NCBI GenBank assembly: GCA_964472545.1
Contig: CAYYNP010000222.1
Span: 1 to 16,948 of the forward strand
DNA from: CAYYNP01 sp964472545
GTDB taxonomy: Bacteria; Planctomycetota; Planctomycetia; Pirellulales; Thermoguttaceae
Reading direction: 5' to 3'
DNA length: 16,948 nt
The first letter of the stretch is position 1. The number at the start of each line of letters is the position of its first letter. The notes under the pieces are model-generated. The model ran no database searches. It had not been told where the DNA came from and saw only the letters and a list, made by a program, of their open reading frames with translations. This document shows positions 7,953 to 13,410 of this stretch, one piece after another. The position numbers and the translations under genes are program-made.

Positions 7953-9020
7953 CTACCCCTCCGCCTCGGCCGACGCCAGCGCGGCGTCGATCTCCTCGCA
8001 ACGGTGTTGCAGGCGGGCAATCTCGCCTTCGAGGAACGGACGCTCGTTTTCCTTGGCGATCTTGATCTGCTCCTGAAACTCCCGGATCCGCGTTTCCGCC
8101 GCGGTTCGTTCGACGCGTAGCTGCTCCAGGGCCTCGGCCTGGTTCGCTTTGTCGAAGATGCGTTGCTCGGGTACCTCAGCTACGTCGTCCAGGTCGGGCT
8201 CGATTCTCGCCGGAGGCAAGACGGGCCTTCGCTCGTCTAGCCGACGCTGGTTCATGAAGCTCGGCGAGACGATCTCGATCCGGGCCGCATGCAGCGTCGA
8301 GAGGACTTCCGCCCGAAGCTGCGACCGCACGGTCAAGAGTTGCTTGACCTCGGTCAACAGCCCGGCAACGCGATAGGTCACCGAGAAGTCGCCCAGGTCC
8401 GTGATCTGCACGAACGGATCCTGCAAGTCTGCCCCGGCCGCCGCCTCGGTCAACAACGATATCACTTGCTTGTGTGGAACGTCGTATCCCAATGAAACGG
8501 TCGCCGACACGACAGTCCCCGAATAGCGAATCACCTTGACCGGATGGGAAACCAGGTACAGATTCGGAAAGGTGGTCAGGTCGCGATCTTCGGTCTGGAT
8601 CTCGATATGGAACAGCCCGCGTTCGGTCACCCGGCCGAACTGTTCGCCCACTTCGATGAAGTCGCCCGGCCGAAAGCTCCGCACGGCTCGCAACATGAAT
8701 CCGGCCATCGCGTTGGCCAGGAACGTCGTCGACGACAGAGCGATCACCAGCGACAGCAGCAACCCCAGCAGCCCGATAAGCTGTGTCCGCGTGTCGTCGT
8801 CGACCGGCACAACCAGCAGGATCACGCCTCCCCCGAGCAACACGAGCGCCCCCATCACGATACCGCGGGGAAACCGCGCTTCCTCGCCAAGGTGCCGGCT
8901 GCGGCGCAGCAGGAACCAATTGGCCGCACAAAGGGCCAGCACCACGCCGGCGATCGCCGCCAGCGTGCCCACCAGGCTGGGCAGTGCCTCGCTGAGCTTG
9001 GTGAAGATGTTCATCGGCAT
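7953..9020 (-). CDS. MscS-family mechanosensitive channel with C-terminal coiled coil
   Basis: A 355-residue small-conductance mechanosensitive channel homologue, a tension-gated pore that releases ions and solutes on hypo-osmotic shock. Three membrane segments are visible at about 16-38, 54-72 and 81-113. The third is rich in Ala, Gly and Ser (SSTTFLANAMAGFMLRAV), as expected of the pore helix. The MscS beta domain follows (FRPGDFIEVG at 116-125; FPNLYL at 151-156), then the alpha/beta vestibule region. After about residue 285 there is an extra C-terminal segment of roughly 65 residues, rich in Glu, Arg, Ala and Gln, that looks like a coiled coil. An alternative start is the Met at 9014; neither has a strong ribosome-binding site. 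The gene is 320 bp upstream of the adaptor gene on the same strand, so joint transcription is possible but not shown. Confidence 0.92.
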   Translation of the reverse strand: MPMNIFTKLSEALPSLVGTLAAIAGVVLALCAANWFLLRRSRHLGEEARFPRGIVMGALVLLGGGVILLVVPVDDDTRTQLIGLLGLLLSLVIALSSTTFLANAMAGFMLRAVRSFRPGDFIEVGEQFGRVTERGLFHIEIQTEDRDLTTFPNLYLVSHPVKVIRYSGTVVSATVSLGYDVPHKQVISLLTEAAAGADLQDPFVQITDLGDFSVTYRVAGLLTEVKQLLTVRSQLRAEVLSTLHAARIEIVSPSFMNQRRLDERRPVLPPARIEPDLDDVAEVPEQRIFDKANQAEALEQLRVERTAAETRIREFQEQIKIAKENERPFLEGEIARLQHRCEEIDAALASAEAEG

Positions 9021-9094
9021 TTGCGGCGATGCAGTCTTGCCGCCCTCGAAAGTTGCCGGGCCAGTTTCTCCCGAAAACGGACCACGTCGAACAG

Positions 9095-9123
9095 TTGCCG
9101 TGGCCCCAGGATCATCCCATAAT
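9095..9123 (+). promoter_or_regulatory. Candidate sigma70-like promoter for the Dabb-fold gene
   Basis: TTGCCG (9095-9100) and CATAAT (9118-9123) are separated by exactly 17 bases, matching the consensus at 4/6 and 5/6 positions. They end about 50 bp before the start codon at 9173, which has AAGGAG at 9161-9166. On the opposite strand the same AT-rich patch reads TATTAT (9124-9119), preceded at a short 15-base spacing by TTGTTT (9145-9140). It could therefore also serve the divergent channel gene. Planctomycete promoters are poorly characterised, so this is a candidate only. Confidence 0.35.
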
Positions 9124-9172
9124 ACCGTAGCCGGGTTGAAAACAACACCTCACCGCCGTCAAGGAGACCGCC

Positions 9173-10039
9173 ATGCGAACCGTCACGATCTGCTGCGTCC
9201 TACAAGGACTCCTGCTCTGCTGGGCAGCGGCCACCACCTGGGCCGCCGATCCGATGCTTGCTCACGACGTCTATTTTACGCTGAAAGACGACTCGGGCCA
9301 GGCCAAGGAAGAACTCGTCGTGGGCTGTAAGGAGTTTCTGGCCGACCATCCGGGCGTCGTCTGGTTTTCCGCAGGCGTGTTGGTCAAGGAACACCAGCGG
9401 GACGTGAACGACCTCGACTTCGACGTGGCCCTGCACATGGTCTTCAAAGACAAGGCGGCCCACGACAAGTACCAGGAGGCCGACGGACACCACAAGTTCA
9501 TCGAAGAGTTCAGCGAGAACTGGGAGTCGGTGCGGGTCTTCGACTCGTTCGTCAACGTGAAGTCGCACGGCGACGCAGAGGATGGACATCACGGCGAGAA
9601 GGCCGAGGGCGAGGGCCACCACGGCGACGCCGATCACGACCACGATCATGCACACGATGACCACGAACATGCACACGGCGACGCCGACCCCGGACACGAC
9701 CATCCGGACCCGGTCGCCAAGCCGCGGCTGCCCGATCCGGCGGCGTTCTTCGCTGGCATGGTCCGCGGCAAAGTCGCGGCGAAGTACGACTCCGGCGATT
9801 TCGCCCTGGCGGTTACCCAAGTCGCTAAGCTGTGGCAAAACAACAAGGCCGAGAAGCCCGAGAGCCTCGTCGGCAAGACCGTGCTGGTCGACGGGCGCGA
9901 AGACGGCGAGGCAGTGGCCAAGTTCATCCGCAGCCTAGAAGTCGGCGAGACGATCACCGTCGACGTTGCCCACCGCGGCAAGGGCGAGGCGCTGACGATT
10001 CTCGAACTGACCGAGGAGCAACGAAAGCGGATCAAGTAG
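9173..10039 (+). CDS. Exported Dabb-like (stress-responsive A/B barrel) protein with His-rich linker
   Basis: A 288-residue exported protein. The ATG at 9173 has AAGGAG six bases upstream. A signal peptide covers residues 1-24 (cleavage near TWA-AD). Residues 31-127 match the stress-responsive alpha/beta barrel (Dabb) pattern: an opening HDVYFTLKD strand, a PGVVWFSAGV strand, a DFDVALHMVF strand, and a KYQEADGHHKFI helix. Members of this fold are small dimeric proteins, several of which bind aromatic compounds or act as cyclases. A linker at 132-177 contains 14 His residues in 46, mixed with Asp, Glu and Gly, and suits binding of Zn, Ni or Cu. A C-terminal domain (about 186-288, beginning AAFFAGMVRGKVAAKYDSG) is not one I recognise. 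The gene is divergent from the mscS gene. Metal binding is inferred from composition only. Confidence 0.85.
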   Translation: MRTVTICCVLQGLLLCWAAATTWAADPMLAHDVYFTLKDDSGQAKEELVVGCKEFLADHPGVVWFSAGVLVKEHQRDVNDLDFDVALHMVFKDKAAHDKYQEADGHHKFIEEFSENWESVRVFDSFVNVKSHGDAEDGHHGEKAEGEGHHGDADHDHDHAHDDHEHAHGDADPGHDHPDPVAKPRLPDPAAFFAGMVRGKVAAKYDSGDFALAVTQVAKLWQNNKAEKPESLVGKTVLVDGREDGEAVAKFIRSLEVGETITVDVAHRGKGEALTILELTEEQRKRIK

Positions 10040-10157
10040 AGTCCGGAACTGTTGACGATCGTGGTGGGGCGGCTGGGGCGCAGGGGTGGCCGGGGGGGGG
10101 GGCCGCGCGGGGCCCCGGGGTGGAAGCAAAATGGGGCGCGCCCGCGGCCGGGCCCAC

Positions 10158-10167
10158 NNNNNNNNNN
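10158..10167. other. Assembly gap (10 N)
   Basis: Ten consecutive undetermined bases, most likely a scaffold-join placeholder whose length is arbitrary. Sequence on both sides is abnormally G-rich. Confidence 0.98.
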
Positions 10168-10212
10168 TGGTCGGTTTTTGTTTAGTTTGGGGGGGGGGGG
10201 GCGGGGGCGACG

Positions 10213-10291
10213 GGGTGGCTGGGGCAGAGCGCAGCGGTGCCCCGGGGAATTCCGCAATCTGGGGCACCGCTGCGCTCTGCCCCAGCCACCC
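10213..10291. repeat. 31-bp perfect inverted repeat, GGGTGGCTGGGG family
   Basis: Arms 10213-10243 and 10261-10291 are perfect reverse complements over 31 bp with a 17-nt loop (10244-10260). The outermost 12 nt, GGGTGGCTGGGG and CCCCAGCCACCC, are identical to the ends of the palindrome at 11519-11635. The right arm ends 29 bp from the stop of the uroD-like gene. In that gene's transcript it would form a strong hairpin, but no U-run follows, so terminator function is only possible. A further partial copy of the end, CCAGCCACC, lies at 10302-10310. Confidence 0.85.
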
Positions 10292-10320
10292 ATCATCCGT
10301 GCCAGCCACCTGTCAGCAAC

Positions 10321-11409
10321 CTACATCCCCAGGATCGGCCGCAATACGTCGACTTCCTCCTGGCTCTCCGGCATCAGGTGCAAGTAGAGCCCGCGGGGGT
10401 CGAGGGAGTCGACCACCAGCCGCGCTTCGTCCGGACTGAGCGAGCCGCGAATCAACAGCGGCCGGTCGGCTTCCTGCACGCGCCGAAAGTACTCGATCAT
10501 CCCGGGCACCGGGATGTTGAACGACTCGATATTGATCTCGATGCAGCGGAGCTCCTCGATCGCAAGGAAGTCGTCGAGCATCGGCATGGCCGTGGTGTGC
10601 AGGTGGATGAAATTGCACTCGAACTGCTTGGCGATCATCCGGTCGACCGGCTGCACCAGCCGGCGATACAGATCGGGCGAAAAGACGGCCGTGGCGTCCT
10701 CCTGCATGCGAATGATCGGCCCGGGGGCCCAGAGCTGATACTGGGCATCGAAGTATCCGCCGTGATACAACGGCAGGTGCTTCCACGTCTCCTTGAAGAA
10801 GTCGACAAACACGTGCCCCAGGCTCATCAGAAGCTCGGCCGACCGCTCCGGCTCGTCGACCAGGTCGAGAATACTCTCGTTATGGCCGCGCAACAGCGCG
10901 TGCAAGTCGGTCGGGCCGAGTTCCGGCCCGTGGCTAACCGGGTAACGTCCGTCGGCCCGTTCGACCAGCGTCTCGGCGAAGCGGATGCACGTCTCGAACC
11001 AGGGGTCCTGCTTGTCCAGACGCTTCTCCAGGGCCTCTTCCCATGAGAGATGCAGTTCTTCGCCCAACACGTTGTCCGGCAGTACGCGGATCGCGCACCC
11101 CAACACCGCCGACACGAAGCACGGAAAAGCCACCTGAATGGCACACGCCCCGCGGATCATGTCGTCGTCGACCTCTTCGCCTTCCCGCAACAGCGTCTCG
11201 TAGTCGTCCAGCCACTCGTCCGGCCGCAGCATGTCGGGGGTGATATGCTCGTTCACCTTCCAGGCCTTGCAGGCCGAAAAATACTCCAACGGATACCAGC
11301 CCACGAACGAAAGACCGACCAACGGGCGATCGACCGGAGCCCGATCCCAGAAGGCCTGATATCGCTGGATCTTTGCCGGGTCGTTGCCGAATGGATGCGT
11401 GCTTGCCAT
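10321..11409 (-). CDS. Uroporphyrinogen decarboxylase-like superfamily protein
   Basis: A 362-residue cytoplasmic protein with no signal peptide or membrane segment. Overall layout and C-terminal pattern resemble the URO-D / cobamide-dependent methyltransferase superfamily, a TIM-barrel family. The resemblance rests on the strand-like FIHLHTTA (267-274), the later INIESFNIPVPGMIEYFRRVQ, RPLLIRGSLSP, and the closing GLYLHLMPES-QEEVDVL. Many planctomycete members of this group do not make haem; they sit near sugar-degradation genes and have unknown substrates. The H269-x-H271 pair and C290 could contribute to a metal or substrate site, which is speculative. The start at 11409 has only a weak GAGAG upstream. 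The gene is divergent from the sulfatase-glycosidase pair and is flanked by two palindromes of one family. Confidence is high that it is a gene, moderate for the family. Confidence 0.75.
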   Translation of the reverse strand: MASTHPFGNDPAKIQRYQAFWDRAPVDRPLVGLSFVGWYPLEYFSACKAWKVNEHITPDMLRPDEWLDDYETLLREGEEVDDDMIRGACAIQVAFPCFVSAVLGCAIRVLPDNVLGEELHLSWEEALEKRLDKQDPWFETCIRFAETLVERADGRYPVSHGPELGPTDLHALLRGHNESILDLVDEPERSAELLMSLGHVFVDFFKETWKHLPLYHGGYFDAQYQLWAPGPIIRMQEDATAVFSPDLYRRLVQPVDRMIAKQFECNFIHLHTTAMPMLDDFLAIEELRCIEINIESFNIPVPGMIEYFRRVQEADRPLLIRGSLSPDEARLVVDSLDPRGLYLHLMPESQEEVDVLRPILGM

Positions 11410-11518
11410 GGGATACGCTCTCAGCGTTGGGCCTTGGGATGGCCGGAATGTAGAAACCGCCAGTTAAGCCGAACCGGCGCAGACTGTCAACCGGTAACGG
11501 GCGCCGAGACGGGGCGAC

Positions 11519-11635
11519 GGGTGGCTGGGGTCGAGGTGGGAGGGACGAGCGCCGAGCCCCCAGGCAATATCCCGCTTGGCACAAAAGTCCCTGGGGGCCA
11601 AACACTCGTTCCTCGTGTTTCGACCCCAGCCACCC
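11519..11635. repeat. Long imperfect inverted repeat, GGGTGGCTGGGG family
   Basis: The outer 16 bp are perfect: 11519-11534 pairs with 11620-11635. The inner parts pair imperfectly and end in a perfect 9-bp stem (11556-11564 with 11590-11598) around a 25-nt loop (11565-11589). The first and last 12 nt equal those of the palindrome at 10213-10291, but the interior differs. Together the two elements bracket the uroD-like gene. It fits a dispersed non-autonomous palindromic repeat; no transposase is in view. Confidence 0.8.
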
Positions 11636-11672
11636 AGTCGAGAGCCACCCAGTCGAGAGCCACCCAGTCGAG
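11628..11672. repeat. Three tandem copies of a 15-bp unit
   Basis: AGCCACCCAGTCGAG occurs three times without a mismatch at 11628-11642, 11643-11657 and 11658-11672, followed by a partial AGC. The first copy overlaps the right end of the long palindrome, so the unit begins with the palindrome's terminal AGCCACCC. There are no spacers, so it is not a CRISPR. Replication slippage at the edge of the palindrome would explain it. Confidence 0.9.
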
Positions 11673-11722
11673 AGCTTCCCGATGTGCGAGCCTCCTTGGG
11701 GGTATTTCGACGCGGTGCTCCG

Positions 11723-11736
11723 CACAGTAAACTGTG
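11723..11736. promoter_or_regulatory. Short palindrome upstream of the sulfatase gene
   Basis: CACAGT-AA-ACTGTG is a perfect 6-bp dyad with a 2-nt spacer ending 39 bp before the sulfatase ATG. Size and position suit an operator for a dimeric regulator, but no regulator gene lies in the window. A chance palindrome is possible. Confidence 0.3.
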
Positions 11737-11775
11737 AGCATGACCAACGTGTCTACGAATTGAAAAGGCCGGCGC

Positions 11776-13380
11776 ATGACCACGATTATCCGCAAAGCCC
11801 ACCTGCTCGCGATCCTCACGATACCTCTGGCATTGACGGCCGCCGCTGCAAACGCAGACACCACGCCGCCGGCCGGCGAACAACCCGAACGCCGTTCACG
11901 GCCGAACATCATCTTCCTGCTGACCGACGACCAACGCGACAACACCTTCGCCGCCATGGGCCATCCGTTCGCCAAGACGCCGCACGTCGACCGGCTATTG
12001 CAGCAGTCCGTGCGATTCACGAATACCTACATCGCCGAGCCCACTTGTTCGCCCAGCCGCGTGGCCCTGCTGACCGGCATGCACGAGCGCGTCAACGGCG
12101 TAGGCTTTACGTCGTCCTACCGGCTCACGCAGCCGCAGTGGCAGCGGACGTATCCTGCCCTGGTCCGCAAAGCCGGCTACTACACCGGCTTCATCGGGAA
12201 GTTCGGCGTGGAGTACTACACCTTCAAGGGCCGCGCCTCCGCCGAGTTCGATTTCTGGCGTGCCCACGACGGCTGGACCAAGTTCTTCCCGAAGGACTTC
12301 AGGAGCCCAAGCTGCACGCCGTATCACGACGCCCAGCAGGACATGATCACGCCCATCATGGGCGAGCGGATCGCGGAGTTTCTCGACGGCCTGCCGGCCG
12401 GCAAGCCGTTTTGTCTTTCGGTCAGCTTCAACGTCCCCCACGGTTCGCAAACCACGAGCATGTATCCGGACTACCCGGACTGGCACCGGATGACTCGCCC
12501 GGCCAACGAGAACCCGAAGCTCCGCGGCACCCGCTTCTACGACACGCTCTACCGCGACGTCGACGTGCAGATCCCCGGCGACACGGCGACCGATCCCTAC
12601 CGCTTCATCCCCAAGTTCATTATGGACCAGGATCGCGGCCGGCGCACACAGACCTATGCCTACGACTACACGCGTGCGAGTTGCCTGGAACACCACGTCC
12701 GCTATTACCAGACGATCACCGGACTGGACCACGTTATCGGGCAAATGCTGGCAGATCTCGAGCGTCGTCAGTTGGCCGAGAACACCGTGATCCTCTTCGC
12801 CAGCGACCATGGCCTGTTGATGGGTGAATACGGCATGGGCGGCAAGGGGCTCTTGTATGACTTGGCGTCGAAGATCCCCTGCTTCGTCTACGACCCGGGG
12901 TTGGCCGCCGATCGCCGCGGGCTCCAGGTCGACGAGTTGGTCTCCAGCCTCGACTTGACGAAGACGATCCTCGACTACGCCGACGTCGCACCGCCGGAGT
13001 TCATGTCCGGCATGAGCCTGCGGCCGCTGATCGAGGGGCGCACGGCCACGTGGCGTAAGGAGCTGTTTCTCGAAAACCTCTATACCGGCCGCGACACGCC
13101 CTTCCAGGAAGCCATCCGGTTGGGAAAGTGGAAGTACATTCGGATGTTCGACGGCAAGACGCGCTACGTCGAGACGGACGTCGACTTCTTCGGCCGCAAG
13201 CCCGACTTTGAGATGCTCTTCGATCTCGAAGCCGACCCGGGTGAGAAGAACAATCTCGTCCAGTCGCAATCCCATCGCGAGATCCTGACGATGCTCCGCC
13301 GAAAATGCGCGGCACGTTCGGAATCGCTCAATCAGCAACGCCGGGCGTTGAAAAACGCCGTCGAAATTGAAACACGTTAA
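11776..13380 (+). CDS. Secreted Cys-type sulfatase
   Basis: A 534-residue arylsulfatase-like enzyme that hydrolyses sulfate esters. A signal peptide spans residues 1-27 (cleavage near ANA-DT). The metal-binding start LTDDQRDN has D51 and D52. C91 in CSPSRVALLTG is the cysteine oxidised to formylglycine by the maturation enzyme. The conserved lysine appears as GK at 141-142, although the usual GKWH is GKFG here. FNVPHG (219-223, H222) matches the conserved PH motif, and ASDHG (D344, H345) with GGKG (K357) supplies the second metal-site and sulfate-binding residues. Length is normal for family S1. AAAAGG lies about eight bases before the ATG. The glycosidase gene follows after 30 bp, pointing to a shared transcript and a sulfated glycan substrate. 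The exact sulfate position and sugar cannot be told. No formylglycine-generating enzyme gene is in the window. Confidence 0.95.
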   Translation: MTTIIRKAHLLAILTIPLALTAAAANADTTPPAGEQPERRSRPNIIFLLTDDQRDNTFAAMGHPFAKTPHVDRLLQQSVRFTNTYIAEPTCSPSRVALLTGMHERVNGVGFTSSYRLTQPQWQRTYPALVRKAGYYTGFIGKFGVEYYTFKGRASAEFDFWRAHDGWTKFFPKDFRSPSCTPYHDAQQDMITPIMGERIAEFLDGLPAGKPFCLSVSFNVPHGSQTTSMYPDYPDWHRMTRPANENPKLRGTRFYDTLYRDVDVQIPGDTATDPYRFIPKFIMDQDRGRRTQTYAYDYTRASCLEHHVRYYQTITGLDHVIGQMLADLERRQLAENTVILFASDHGLLMGEYGMGGKGLLYDLASKIPCFVYDPGLAADRRGLQVDELVSSLDLTKTILDYADVAPPEFMSGMSLRPLIEGRTATWRKELFLENLYTGRDTPFQEAIRLGKWKYIRMFDGKTRYVETDVDFFGRKPDFEMLFDLEADPGEKNNLVQSQSHREILTMLRRKCAARSESLNQQRRALKNAVEIETR

Positions 13381-13410
13381 AGAAACAGTCGAATAGGGAT
13401 TTCTCCGGCC

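Larger units (their letters stand above)
10040..10320. other. Low-complexity gap region, probably misassembled
   Basis: Between the Dabb-fold gene and the next gene lies a G-rich stretch with an 11-G run (10092-10102), ten N bases (10158-10167) and a 13-G run (10189-10201). It ends in a 31-bp inverted repeat. No gene can be supported. Long poly-G runs beside an N gap suggest sequencing or scaffolding artefact, so the true length and content between about 10085 and 10205 are uncertain. Confidence 0.75.
11410..11775. other. Divergent intergenic region with palindrome and tandem repeats
   Basis: These 366 bases separate the uroD-like gene from the divergent sulfatase gene. I see no gene in them. 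Contents are the long imperfect palindrome (11519-11635), three copies of a 15-bp unit (11628-11672) and a short palindrome 40 bp before the sulfatase start (11723-11736). Promoters for both flanking genes are expected here. An 8-codon open frame including its stop (ATG at 11740, TGA at 11761-11763) precedes the sulfatase, but nothing supports its translation. Confidence 0.6.

Noticed and set aside
10213..10291. Rho-independent terminator of the uroD-like gene
   Set aside because: The stem is strong but no U-run follows on the minus strand, and the same end motif recurs upstream of the gene, which fits a repeat family better.
10052..10387. Open frames crossing the N gap
   Set aside because: They contain undetermined residues and Gly/Arg/Pro runs from poly-G sequence and palindrome; not genes.
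10213..11635. Classical insertion sequence with terminal inverted repeats
   Set aside because: The gene between the palindromes is uroD-like rather than a transposase, each flank is itself a complete palindrome, and I see no target-site duplication.
11628..11672. CRISPR-like array
   Set aside because: The units are 15 bp and directly adjacent with no spacers, and there are no cas genes.
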